64,000 nucleotides of DNA from NCBI GenBank assembly GCA_032622095.1, contig CP136069.1, positions 69,403,319 through 69,467,318 on the forward strand, written 5' to 3'. Shown piece after piece: positions 33,827-45,154 of the stretch. The notes below the pieces were generated by a model. The model saw only the letters and a program-made list of their open reading frames with translations, did no database searches and was not told where the DNA came from. The translations under genes were made by a program, and so were the position numbers. Within the stretch, counting starts at the first letter, position 1. Every line of letters begins with the position of its first letter. Source of the DNA: Siphonodentalium dalli. Lineage: Eukaryota > Mollusca > Scaphopoda > Gadilida > Siphonodentaliidae.

Positions 33827-34891
33827 CCTTTTCATGACAGGAGCTGCGCTGGTACAGCATTAAAGATTCTAGGCCAGTGCATTCTCTTATATATGCGAGT
33901 CTCCCATTGGGAGTCTCGCATATATAAGATAATACACTGGCTAACAAGGCAAAGGTAAATATTGTTAGGCCAATGCATTCTCTTATATATGCAAGGCTCC
34001 TTATGGGTTGCCTAAGTCTGCTTGTACTAGAAGCAGCTAAGATATTGGGATAACCAGATGCTAGTTTTAGTACGAGAACTTCCCCATAGGCTTGATTTTA
34101 CCTAACAAGTCAATACCTGATGCTATATATATTGGAAAGAGTGACATCTTATGGTCATAATGGTGTATAATAATCTAACTATCATGTTAAATTACACAAA
34201 GAATATTCCGGTTTATTAGGACAAACATTGTTTTTTTTTCGTTTTAACTGAAACCCAAAGTGTTCCATAATCTACTCGGCTTCTATGTCATCGATCGAAT
34301 GTGCCCAAAACAATTGAATTCTTACTCAACACGTGTGCTGTTAATATTAATTCCACTACTATTATGTGTTTATTTGTATTGTAAGTGGTCGTAATATATA
34401 TAACTTATTAGTTAAACATTAACGGGTATAAGTGATAGAATTAATTCAATTTACAACCATGCAGTTTTGTTTATGTTTACTTTACGACTGCTAGAATATT
34501 TTCGCCATGGCGAATATGCCGATGTCATTTCATGAGGTCAATTAAAAAAAAATATGTAAACACTGTCGTGATTGTCTTTTTTTCACATGAAAATACCTCT
34601 TTGAATTGACCATTGATGTGGTTTTCAGAACAAATATCATGTCTTCTACAGAATAAACCCATTTATTGTCGCAATTGTGATCGCGTAACTCATGTCATAT
34701 AGAGCCTATAGGGACGTTCTCATACTAAAACTAGCATCTGGCTATCCCAATAACTTAGCTGGTTTTAGTACGAGCAGACTTGGTCTACCTATGGGCCGTA
34801 TGGGGGACTCGCATAATTATATACCGGTAAGAGAATGCATTGGCACAAGGTTTTCGTAAAATTTCAGGAAGCTCCAGTCATGGAAGGGTTG
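33827..34891 (+). mobile_element. TTAA MITE family B, split by a nested insertion
   Basis: Left part has CATGACAGGAGCTGCGCTGG and the first hairpin; the second hairpin is interrupted in its loop at 34011 and resumes at about 34782 with 'GGGGGACTCGCATAATTATA'. Right end AGTCATGGAAGGGTTGA. Terminal TTAA is mutated on both sides. Confidence 0.6.
34011..34783. mobile_element. Nested element with about 80-bp terminal inverted repeats
   Basis: Left 'CCTAAGTCTGCTTGTACTAG' through 'GATGCTAGTTTTAGTACGAG' mirrors right 'CTCATACTAAAACTAGCATC' through 'GTACGAGCAGACTTGG'. Interior has 'AATATTCCGGTTTATTAGGA', shared with 200-220 and related to 44000-44090. No coding seen. It lies inside the MITE at 33827-34891. 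Confidence 0.7.
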
Positions 34892-34967
34892 ATGGTAAAC
34901 CAAACAAAGGGGAACAAACTTAAAATAAGCCCCTGTGCTTGATGTTTAATCACCTTTCCATGTATTC

Positions 34968-35169
34968 AGTAATGCCCTAAATAATCGACTCCTTAACCAC
35001 AGCAGAATTATGGGTAACTTTTCAGGAAATATGGCTTGTTGCCATTCATCGGAAAGCTCTCAGTGAGAGCTTTCCGATGAATGGCAACAAGCCATATTTC
35101 CGACTAAATCCTGAAAAGTTACCCATAATTCTGCTGTGGTTAAGGAGTCGATTATTTAGGGCATTACTG
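34968..35169. mobile_element. Tc1/mariner-like palindromic MITE (family P), full copy
   Basis: CAGTAATGCCCTAAATAATC faces GATTATTTAGGGCATTACTG, and the mirror continues to the centre GAAAGCTCTCAGTGAGAGCTTTC. A short deletion in the left arm (GGATTTAGTC missing) is the main asymmetry. TA follows the right end, consistent with TA target duplication. Confidence 0.75.
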
Positions 35170-35199
35170 TACATGCACTACTATATTTACTTATGTTTG

Positions 35200-36500
35200 A
35201 ATTAATGTTACTGACCTACATGTATGCTATCAGTATTGAAAAATAAATATATTTACACCAAATAAATATTTTTACACCAAGGTAAACCATTCAGAAGATA
35301 AATGGATAAATAGCTCTTTACACAGTAAATGTATCTGGGTGTGAAATTAAGTTGACAATTTAGAGCTATTTATTAACTCATAAAACCCATGAAGAACTGG
35401 ATGAAGCAACTTTTCTTACATAATGCATTGACAAGGAATGAAAGGCCATCATCTGTTAGAGCATCTATTACAGATATCAAGGTGCCCTGTCCAATTTAAC
35501 ACCATAAACACACCATCGGACCCATGACCCCATTAATATGATATTTTGATGGCCTAGCTGATATCGACTTTCAAAGATATTTTAACACATTTTTAATTTT
35601 TGTCAGCCTAGCAAAAATTCCAATGACAGTCTTTTATAAAGAGCATTCATGCTTATGTTGTTATGTTGCCCAAAATAATAGAGAGTGTTCTGAATTATGA
35701 TCTTTTGTACTTGTTTTCAATATAAACTTACAAATTCTTTTTTATATTTCCATGATGCTTGTGTCATACGAATTTTTCACTTTTTATTTTGCCTGGTAAG
35801 CTGAAAGTTAACTTGGACTAATTTGGTGTCAAATCAGACAGTGAATCTTTAAAAATAACTCGTTAAAATGATGCATCTATGAGGCATGACAGGCCATCAT
35901 CTGTAAACTTGTTATAATCACCCCTGCAAGAGGTTCTGCTAATTTGCTATGATGCTGGTGGATCCTGCAGAAATTCTATGATGCTGGTATGAAAATTGCA
36001 AAGTGATGCTGTTAAAGTTGTCATTTTCGCAGTGTTTGGCTGATCTGGACAAATAGAGAAAACGTCACTGTGTATAAACCATTCAAAAACATGTATATTG
36101 TGAAATATTTTAATAATGACTGTGCTGTTGCCAATCGGCCATAATTGAGAATGCTATTGATGTTATTTTGAAAACACCATACAGCACCACAATTATTAAA
36201 ATATTTTAAAATAATTATTTTCTTGAATGTTTCATAAAGACACTAGCTTTTGCCTAAGTCACTGAGATAAGCCAAACGCCGCAAAATGAAAAAACTTTCA
36301 AAAAAATAAACAGTACTTTTTCTTTTGCTTTGCCCTACCATCATGATAGCAATTTAGCACTGCCCACCAGCACCATAGCAAATTAGCAGGACCACTTGAC
36401 CAGGCGTGATAATGAAGCATCTATTAGAGATGGAAGGCCATAAAATATAACTCATTAAAATGATCAATAGAGAGGTTTCACATAAATTACGATTACAATT
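35200..36500. other. AT-rich stretch, diverged short repeats, no gene
   Basis: Contains dispersed 'GGCCATCATCTGT' words (35445, 35890) and 'CTATGATGCTGGT' words (35948, 35979). No gene is supported. Confidence 0.4.
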
Positions 36501-36792
36501 ACACTTAAAACTGAGTTAACTCTTTCGCTGCCAAACGCGCATAAATGCGAACTTCGAAGACGCTGCCAATCGCGCATTTTTGCGAATTTGGTATGTAGTC
36601 TAATGTATGGGATATAACTCTATTCTTTCTGGCATGTTTGACAGTGTACAATGTATTTATCTGTAGTACTGTTGCGCGCGAACAATTTAAAGTGACAATG
36701 TCCTCAAGGTCATGCTATTTCTGACGTTATGGGAGTACAGTCAGAGCCGGAATATTGCGTCATTGTTGTTAGCACGTGGTTATCAGTCGAAA

Positions 36793-36852
36793 ATGGCTGC
36801 TCGCAAAAGACTCAGGACTGAAGAAGTTATTGTTATTACCTCTATACTCTAA
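36793..36852 (+). pseudogene. Truncated transposase start, piggyBac-like
   Basis: Nineteen codons from ATG (MAARKRLRTEEVIVIT...) to a stop, located about 280 bp inside the left TTAA end, where a piggyBac transposase would begin. Family suggestion rests on position and the basic KRLRTEE start; low certainty. Confidence 0.35.
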
Positions 36853-37622
36853 TGATCGAGGGGTGCCTGCGGCGCATAAGATACTTATACCTATTATTTA
36901 TGTGGGCAGTAGCCTCTATAGGGGCGCCTGCGGCGCATAAGCTACTATGGGTGGCGGGATGGGGTGGTGGGTGGGTAACTAACCTCTATACTCTAATGAT
37001 CGAGGGGCGCCTGCAGCGCATAAGATAATTATACCTATTATTTATGTGGGCAGTAGCCTCTATAGGGGCGCCTGCGGAGCATAAGATACTATGGGTGGCG
37101 GGATGGGGTGGTGGGTGGGTAACTAACCTCTAAACTCCAATGATCGATGGGCGCAAAAGATACTTATACCTATTATTTATGTGGCAGTAGCCTCTATGGG
37201 GGCACCTGCGGCGCATAAGATACTATAGGTGGCGGGATGGGGAGGTGGGTGGGTAACTAACCTCTACACTCTAATGATCGAGGGGCGCCTGCGGCGCATA
37301 AGATACTCATACCTATTATTTATGTGGCAGTAGCCTCTATAGGGGCACCTGTGGCGCATAAGATACTATGGGTGGTGGGATGGGTGGTGGGATGGGGAGG
37401 TGGGTGGGTAACTAACCGCTATACTCTAATGATCGAGGGTCGCCTGTGGCGCATAAGATACTTATACCTATTATTTATGTGGGCAGTAGCCTCTATAGGG
37501 GCGCCTGCGGCGCATAAGATACTATGGGTGGCGGGATAGGGTGACGGGTGGGTAACTAACCTCTATACTCTAATGATCGAGGGGCGCCTGCGGCGCATAA
37601 GATACTTATACCTATTATTTAT
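36840..37622 (+). repeat. Tandem repeat, about 142-bp unit, five to six copies
   Basis: Unit starts CTCTATACTCTAATGATCGA at about 36840, 36982, 37129, 37261, 37418 and 37560. Each has two GGCGCCTGCGGCGCATAAGA boxes and a GGTGGCGGGATGGGG stretch. Unit length varies from 132 to 157 bp. GC content and codon-like runs differ sharply from the flanks. Confidence 0.85.
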
Positions 37623-37784
37623 AATACACCTGTACTGGTTTTGAACAACCCTTGTCTATTGTATCGTTTTCCAGTGGTGATAACAGGCAACTAAATTAAT
37701 TATGCTTATGAGTTGACCATGCGTACGCCCGCATGACCCATATAATTCACATAAATCATCGTAAAACCCAATTTTCCTGAAATT

Positions 37785-38183
37785 CAAGATGGCCGTCAAG
37801 ATCACGTGACTTATAAGGGGCGGAGCAGGGTCATATGTCCCCCTGCAGGTATATATACATATGGGTATGGTTATATATATCTATATTTGGAATTGTACCT
37901 ATCAGGGAATATTCAAGCAACAAAAGCACGAACTCAACAAAGTGCGCCATTGTATCCCATTTTGCTACAAATAGGTGGCAACTTGCATAAATCCAAGATG
38001 GACGCCAAGGTCACGTGACCTATTTTATGTCCAAAGTGGGTTCATATAGGTTACTCCCGTGTACCTTACTGTTGGACATCGTATAATTGGGTTGAAAACA
38101 ACACACCCATTCATACCCACACAAACTGTACATATACCGGCAAATAGCCACTAATCCAAGATGGCCGCCAATGTCACGTGACC
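37785..38183 (+). promoter_or_regulatory. Three copies of YY1-like plus CACGTG block
   Basis: CAAGATGGCCGTCAAGATCA, CCAAGATGGACGCCAAGGTC and CCAAGATGGCCGCCAATGTC, each followed by CACGTGAC, at 37785, 37993 and 38156. AAGATGGCNGCC is the YY1 binding consensus and TCACGTGA an E-box. Function here is inferred. Confidence 0.4.
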
Positions 38184-38229
38184 TTGGTGGGCGTGTCAAC
38201 GGTGGCGGGTGGCAGCGAAATAGTTAATG

Positions 38230-39120
38230 CGCTTGAAATTGAAGAACCACAAGGGGGTACATGTATATTATTGTTTCCATAGCTTCTCACATTTTAGAAA
38301 AACTGGAAGTGAGTAAAGTACACAACATTGGTTATGCAATTGCTCTCAGCAAGCAGTGTTGTATTTGTTTGTGCAGCGTTTATAGCATATATGGAATTTA
38401 CACTTTACAAAATAAATTATTATAATAATAATAAGCGACAATGCAAGATATCCGTAAATTCAGAAAAATGCGATTAGGAAAATCAATTACTGCAATGCAT
38501 GGGAAGGACAAACTCCTTTGGTCTGCGATTTTATAGCAGGAGGGCAACATCCCCTTTTCTGGTAAGTGGGACTACAGAGATTTTCAAGACTTAATGGTAC
38601 TTGGGATTCATATGCCTGATATTCAGAATTCAACAAAAAAACTGGTATGTAGTTGTTATAGCATATAAATTGTTAAAATAGCGATGACAACGAACAAAAT
38701 GTTTTTCTGGGGAAAATAGTCATTACTTGATTAGTTGGTGAACATGGTGTCAGTGGCACGATATAGAGTCAGAGAGTTATAACTTAAAAAAAATTATAAT
38801 TTAGTCATCAATTGTGAGCCCAGAAAATGAGGAATTAATTTAGCCAGTTTTTTTTTTAATTTGGCCAAAAACATTTGGCCAATTTTTATTTTATTTGGCC
38901 ACTAAAAATTTCATTTGGCCACTTTTTTGGCCAGAAGATTTTTCGGTCCAGCACGAACACTGAACTCAATCGCTCATTAATAAAAATATTTAAACCAATA
39001 GAATGTTAATGACTCTCTTATCAATTTGTCATGTGCCACCATTAGTTAATTTGCAAGGATATGTTATTTCGTCACAAAAATATTTTATTAAGCATGATAC
39101 TGAATTAATGCGACACTGAT
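38230..39120. other. AT-rich stretch with TTTGGCCA words, no gene
   Basis: Several TTTGGCCA words at 38850-38940 recur at 42340-42420 and 59310-59350, marking a diverged dispersed repeat. No gene. Confidence 0.4.
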
Positions 39121-39126
39121 TTTGTG

Positions 39127-39239
39127 ATACTGAGAGCTTTCCGATGAATGGCAACAAGCCATATTTCCGACTAAATCCTGAAAAGTTACCCATAATTCTC
39201 CTGTGGTTAAGGAGTCGATTATTTAGGGCATTACTGTAT
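39127..39239 (-). repeat. Half of a Tc1/mariner-like palindromic MITE
   Basis: GAGAGCTTTCCGATGAATGG through GGGCATTACTGTA is one complete arm of family P, cut exactly at the palindrome centre. Confidence 0.65.
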
Positions 39240-39582
39240 ATGATTTGGATTTTATCAAATCACAAAACGGCAATATCCATATTCAGCTATAATAGTTAAA
39301 TGCAGGATGTGCCTGACCTGGTAGAGGGAACCCCCTGTTTTTGTAGCATACATGATGTAACTTCATCATATAAGGGTTCTGGGCTATATAATATCTTAGT
39401 CTAAAATACATGATATGTTTTGCCTCCTTCAAAATTTGAACAAAGTTTTGACTTCAGTAAATGATGTGACCTATGAAGTCCAACCTGTTCCAACAACAGT
39501 AACTGTAATTTTTGCGAAACCTCTCTAATAATTAAGGCCAGAAATAAATGACAACAAATACAATCGATATTATAACAGAAAT

Positions 39583-39642
39583 AAACAACATTGCCCATAA
39601 AATAAACAACATTGCCCATAAAATAAACAACATTGCCCATAA
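39583..39642 (+). repeat. 20-bp minisatellite, three copies
   Basis: AAATAAACAACATTGCCCAT is repeated three times without change. The minus-strand frame MGNVVYF repeats is a by-product. Confidence 0.85.
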
Positions 39643-39764
39643 TATAACAACAAAAGTCAAGTATAATTTATATGAGAACATTTTTGGCAGGTAAACACGA
39701 CTCACATGTGCTGATGTTGCAAATAGCAACAATGCCAGGCCTCAAAATATGGTGCTAACAATTT

Positions 39765-40165
39765 GCAGAATGAGATCCCCAGAGGGTGAATTTAGTGACG
39801 CTACTCCACAGTGGGCAAGCACCACTAAATTCACCCTCTGGGGACCTCATTCTGCTTAGGCATCATCTTCTCTGGAAAGTATCTTTATTATCTAATTAAC
39901 AATTTTTTTAGTTTCTTTAGAATTTGTTTTCTTCTCTTTTTAGTTTAGTTTCTCTGTATCCCAAAAATTGGCAGACGACACAGTTCATAATCGAGGTGTT
40001 CAATGGGTGCTCATCACCATCTGGGAACTTAAATCTGTGTCTAGGTCTCCATTAGTAGATGAGGCCATGAAGAATGAGATCCCTAGAGGATGAATTTTGT
40101 GATGCTAGCCCACTGCGTGGAGTAGTGTCACTAACTTCACCATCAAAGGACCTCAATAGGGAGAA
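39765..40165. mobile_element. Two MITE family C copies in a row
   Basis: First palindrome 39768-39858 (CCCCAGAGGGTGAATTTAGT to ACCTCATTCTGC); second, more diverged, at 40070-40155. The second has lost part of the right arm. The 210 bp between them is family C interior. Confidence 0.6.
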
Positions 40166-40238
40166 GTATGCTGAATTAAAGAGGCAGAAGATTCACCCAA
40201 GTCGCCTGGTGAGCTGAAGTACTTTTTCTAAAGATTTT

Positions 40239-40358
40239 TTTGTCAAAATATTCTCGTAGAAATTCCATCATTCTACGTTGGAGGTTCCTCTCGTTTGTTT
40301 TGTCAAAATATTCTCGTAGAAATTCCATCATTCTACGTTGGAGGTTCCTCTCGTTTGT
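40239..40358 (+). repeat. 60-bp tandem repeat, two copies
   Basis: 'TTTGTCAAAATATTCTCGTA' starts two identical 60-bp units back to back. Recent duplication. Confidence 0.85.
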
Positions 40359-40659
40359 TTTGCATATTCAAATAGCAACTTGGCGGCAAGTCATCACATG
40401 GCATATGTGGTTGTTTTCCCATCTGGGCTCATTGGTCCAACACATGATTCAATAACACTGAAATAGTCATTTTAATGCCTTCTAATAAAAACGAGAGGCC
40501 GATCACGATCGGCAGATGTTAACCCATCCCTTGGCGATAGTAAGTTACTCTGTTACTGTTACTACTTTTTTTTTAATTATTATAAAAAAACAATTTTATT
40601 ATTTTTTGTTGTTATTTATTTATTTATTCATTTTATGTTAAATTGTGCAAGAAATTAAA

Positions 40660-41771
40660 ACTAATTTTTTTTTTTTTTAAGAGTGAATATTTTTTTGGAA
40701 AAAGGTCCATAACTCACTTAAAAATAGTCTGATCAAACCCATATTCAAACTCAATCTGTCTTTTGTGCTGTAAAATTCATATACAAAATTTGGTTCCGAT
40801 CAGATAGAAAATGTTTGAGTTATCGCACCATGCGTAAAGTGTCTACAGGCAGACATGTGGACGGATGGACTAACGACAAGTGGTCAATCCGGACATTGAT
40901 ACTATGTTTTAATACCATACTATGGTATGGGTAAACATACAAATTAGTCATTTGTGGGTAAGTATCAATTTTCCCCATCTCCACTAGCATGGGCATGTTT
41001 GTGATTTTTGTGAAACACTGGACAAACATGACAGATTATGTGATAAAACACAATTTATTCCCAATGAGTTTTCTATTGCAAGCCATCTTTCTTGACATAG
41101 AGACCTCCTCAGAAACCCAGGCTAACAGGGCAAATTAATTACATAGAGCTCTTATCTCTTCACAGGTACCAGTATAAAGTATCTCTGGTTAGGCCTCATA
41201 CTGATGGCTAAAAATAACTCTATTTCTCATAATACAGATTACTGCTTATCTCCTTCTCTAAGGAGTTAAACTTCATATCACTGGTAAATAATTGTAGACT
41301 GCTAGGGTTGTCTGTTCAATTCTTAGTTAAAAAAGGGCCATAACTCCATTAAAAAATAACGGATCAAACCCATATTCGAACTCGATCTGTATTTTGAGTT
41401 GAGAAACTCACATACAAAATTTGGTTCCTATCAGTTGAGAAATGGTGTATTTATGGAAGCATGCATGAATTCAATGTCAAAGGGCCATAACTCCATTAAA
41501 AAATATCAGATCAAACCCATATTCGAACTCGATATGTATTTTGGGCTGAGAAACTCGCATACCAGATTTGGTACCGGTCAGATAATTTTTTTTTAGTTAT
41601 GGCAGCATGCATGAATTTTAAGTCGAAAAAGGGCCATAACTCTGTAAAAAAAACTCGGATCAAACCCATATTCGAACTCGATCTGTATTTGGTGCTGAGA
41701 AATTCATATACAAAATTTGGTTCCGATCAGATAGAAAATATTTCAGTTATCGCACCATGCGTAAAGTGTCT

Positions 41772-41813
<42 letters not shown>

Positions 41814-41900
41814 GGACGGACTAACGACGAGTGGTCAATCCGGACAACGACACTATGTTTACCATACTATGGTATGGGTAAACATAAAAATGATATGCAT
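40660..41900. repeat. 'CCATAACTC' repeat elements, two adjacent blocks
   Basis: Block 1 at 40690-40930 and block 2 at 41330-41890 share AAACCCATATTCGAACTCGA, CAAAATTTGGTTCCGATCAG, 'CGCACCATGCGTAAAGTGTC' and an ending 'CCATACTATGGTATGGGTAA'. Block 2 has three internal modules and a pure (CAGA)n run at 41773-41813. Both end in a short palindrome. Non-coding. Confidence 0.65.
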
Positions 41901-42781
41901 GTCTATCTATATTCCATAGCGGTAAGTTCTCTTTGGGTGTTTTGTATGATGCAGAGTCGTGTTACATAATACTTCATGCTTTTGCACTGTGATTATAATT
42001 TCCACTATTGATATTGGATTTGAAGTAGCCATTTTGTTTACCTCGAATGAACTTGGCAACGTTGATGGATTCCACATCCGGTGACACTGTCTATCTCCGT
42101 CTTTGAAAAAGCCTAAATACTCGAGTAAATGCTCTGATCGAGTCGCTCAATTAGAATATCCTATTATTGCGATTGGTCGCTGGTGACGCCATGTGAATAC
42201 CTCAGTGATATCACGTTTGTCCCAATTAAGAGTCTCCATTATGACTTTTGTCCAGATAAAAATTTATCAGTTATTTCTGTGATTGTTTCTTTATAGTTTA
42301 GTTCAGTTTCGGTTTTCTTGATGATCCAATATTTAAATTTTTCAAATGGCCAAAGTTTCTGAAAAATGGCCAAAATTATTCAACATTCCAACAAATATTG
42401 GCCAAAATAATTTTTTTTGGACAGCATACACCTGGCTGGAAACAATTCATATAGGAGGCGGGACTTGGAGATCATAAAACATATTATTAATGTGACATCA
42501 TCACATGTGACTGACTACCAGTTACCTGCCAAACAGCAAGATCTGACTAAGCATCCTAAATAAGCTCAACAAAAACACGAAACCTGTCATAACACATATG
42601 TTTGGTTCTGGGATATCCCATTTATGGCTAATATAGTTAAATATGACTCTTACTAATGGATGGATTTGGTTGAAGAGAGACAACCCAATTTTTACCGAAG
42701 TGGTTTCTTAAAGTGTGGCAAGATAATACCTCTCAACTATAGTTGCAACAGCTCGCAGTAATGATTCATGTAATACAAACT

Positions 42782-43384
42782 GAAGTTCAAGTTTCCTTCG
42801 ACGTAAACCAGCAAGTGAAATCGGTTGGGATAATGCTGTTTTACGCCAAAATCCCTTTTATATCGTTCTATATCAGGGTTTAGCGTTGTTGACCAGCTCA
42901 CCTAAAATGCCACAATTGTTACAGTAAACCGGATTATTGAATAGAATATATTATATTTGTTCGGAACTCTGCAAGAGTTGTCAACTGAAAGTAGTAAAGT
43001 GATCAATATTTATCACAATGATTACATAAATACAAACTCATTTGATCTCACGAAGTTTGAGTGTGAATTAACTCACGAAGTTACAGTGTGAATTAAATGT
43101 AAACAAACAGGGGTTAGTCATTATTGCGCAGAGTAATTTTATGCGCAATTTAACAAGAAAGTTAGTTTATATTATTTTAACCGTAATGTCACTCTTTCCA
43201 ATTTATATAGCATTATGTATAGATTTGCAGGGTAAAATAGATGAAAGTGACAAACAGAAATCCCGCCACTGCATCTAGGCATAAAGTCTGCTATAGAAAG
43301 ATATACACATAGGACTTTAGACACAAAACAGCATTATTCCAACTGATTTCACTAGCTGGTTTACATCGAAGGAAACTTGGACTA
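42782..43384. mobile_element. MITE family T, copy 1
   Basis: CAAGTTTCCTTCGACGTAAA faces 'TTTACATCGAAGGAAACTTG' with continuing homology (AACCAGC, TGGGATAATGCTGTTTTA). Interior has 'TCAACTGAAAGTAGTAAAGTG'-like and a G/T-rich segment. No coding. Confidence 0.65.
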
Positions 43385-43698
43385 TGCAAATTGGTAAAAT
43401 ATAGTTTTACAATAGCCATAATTTGTTTAACTATGATAGCCATGTATAACTATTATAGCTATAAATGGGATTTCCCAAACCTGCATATGTGAAACTTTTC
43501 AATCCTGAATTTATTTTTCTAAAGAACCATGTAAAAAATGAAATTACACTTAGCTATGAATGTCACTCTTCGTCTTGTTGAGCTATAAATAAAGCTCTGT
43601 ATTGCCAATTTAGATGAAGCGCATGGTATGATATAAGATATCATAGCCCAGAACTGTCCTCCACTATTTCTGTTGGTAAGAATAAAAGTATAATTCAA

Positions 43699-43715
43699 TG
43701 CCCCCCCCCCCCCCC
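43699..43715. repeat. C-rich homopolymer run
   Basis: About sixteen C in a row followed by TCCCACCCC. Confidence 0.8.
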
Positions 43716-43806
43716 TCCCACCCCGCCAAATTTTGAATAGTTTGATGATAATCTTAGTAATTTATTTATTGTAGCAGGTTTGCTCTAATCACACTTAATA
43801 ACTTCC

Positions 43807-44423
43807 TAGTCCAAGTTTCCTTCAACGTCAACCAGGTAGTGAAATCGGGTTGGGATAATTCTGTTTTATGTCAAAACCCCATGTAAAAATCTTTCTATAG
43901 CAGACTTTACACCCAGATCCAGTGGAGGGATTTTTTGTCACTTATAATTGATTTTACCCCACAAATCAATACATGATGCTATTTTCATCGGAAAGAGCGA
44001 CAGCTTACAGTAATAGTAATGTATTATAATCTAACTGTCGTGTTAGATTTGCTGCGTAATTACGAGTAACCTCGGTTTGTATACATTTAATTCACACTGT
44101 CACTTTGCAAGGTCAAATGAGTTCAAATTTATCTTTTAAACATTGTGTTAAACTATATTTTTCACATTATATTACCACTTTCAGTTGCAAATCTTGAGGA
44201 GTTTCAGAATAAATTATAATATTTTCTATAGAATAAACCAGTTTACTGTCACAATTGTGACTATTGCGACATTTTATTACAGTTATTGTGGATTTTAGGT
44301 GAGCGGGTCAACAATGCTAAACACCGATATAGAAAGACATATACATATATATATCTGATGTAAAAAAAACATTATTCCAACCAATTTCACTAGCTGGTTT
44401 ACGTCAAAGGAAACATGGGACTA
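43807..44423. mobile_element. MITE family T, copy 2
   Basis: Ends TAGTCCAAGTTTCCTTCAAC and AAAGGAAACATGGGACTA are inverted. The interior at 43970-44090 matches the inside of the element at 34011-34783, and the stretch 44160-44300 matches 59600-59720. Confidence 0.62.
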
Positions 44424-44482
44424 ATATCTTCCTTGGTCCATCAGATCAAATTTCTTCATCATGAAATAATATTGTTTTCGTA

Positions 44483-44752
44483 TTAACCCTTTCGTGACAG
44501 GAGCTGCGCTGGTGCAGCATTAATGATCCTGAGCCAGTGCATTCTCTTATATATGCGAGTCTCCCATAGGGAGCTTCGCATTTATAAGATAATGCACTGG
44601 CTAAACAAGATCAAGGTAAATATTGCTAGGCCAATGTATTCTCTTATACATGTATATGCGAGGCTCCCAATGGGAGACTCGCATATATAAGAGAATGCAT
44701 TGGCACAGGATTTTTGCAAAATTTCAGGAAGTTCCAGTCATGGAAGGGTTAA
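44483..44752 (+). mobile_element. TTAA MITE family B, full copy
   Basis: TTAACCCTTTCGTGACAGGA to TCATGGAAGGGTTAA with both hairpins intact (GCCAGTGCATTCTCTTATAT and its complement; then GGCCAATGTATTCTCTTATA with complement). Confidence 0.75.
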
Positions 44753-44904
44753 TACATGTGTGGCCCCTAATCCAAGTTTGTAAAGACAGAAATGTATCAC
44801 AAAATAAAATTATAACACAGACACGTGTACATGTATATAGAAAAGAGTGATGTTTGTACATGTAGTTTCTCGTGTTAATGACAGCCACTCTAAACTAGGT
44901 CATA

Positions 44905-45154
44905 TTAATCCTGTCATGACGGGAGCTGCGCTGGTGCAGCATTAAACATCCTGTGCCAGTGCATTCTCTTATATATATACAAGTCTCCCATAGGCAGCCT
45001 CCATATATAGGAGAATGCACTGGCTTACAAGGTTACTGTAAATTTTGTTAGGCAAATGTAATCTCTTATATATGCGAGGCTCCCTATGGGAGACTCACAT
45101 ATAAGAGAAAGCATTGGCATAGGGTTTTCACAAAAAATTTCACGGAATGGTTAA
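44905..45154 (+). mobile_element. TTAA MITE family B, copy sharing its right TTAA
   Basis: TTAATCCTGTCATGACGGGA to CACGGAATGGTTAA. The right TTAA (45151-45154) is also the left TTAA of the next element, as expected when one TTAA element inserts at another's target. Confidence 0.65.

Larger units (their letters stand above)
36516..38227 (+). mobile_element. piggyBac-like element, internally deleted
   Basis: TTAACTCTTTCGCTGCCAAA at the left and GGCAGCGAAATAGTTAA at the right are inverted ends with TTAA outermost. After the left end comes a short frame MAARKRLRTEEV (36793), which resembles the start of piggyBac transposases, then a stop; the rest of the gene is absent. The middle is a GC-rich tandem array (36840-37620), and the right part holds three copies of a CAAGATGGCCGCCA plus TCACGTGAC block. 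Confidence 0.62.

Noticed and set aside
36840-37622. CRISPR-like array.
   Set aside because: The 142-bp unit repeats throughout with no unique spacers, within a eukaryotic transposon.
39401-39732. Minus-strand frame with MGNVVYF repeats.
   Set aside because: Translation of a 20-bp minisatellite.
41757-41969. Plus-strand frame with DRQTDRQT repeats.
   Set aside because: Translation of a (CAGA)n microsatellite in a dispersed repeat.
42030-42100. Possible minus-strand exon reading GDRQCHRMWNPSTLPSSFE before a GTAAAC donor.
   Set aside because: Acceptor is weak, the end phase does not fit the exon at 20426-20618, and no other support exists.
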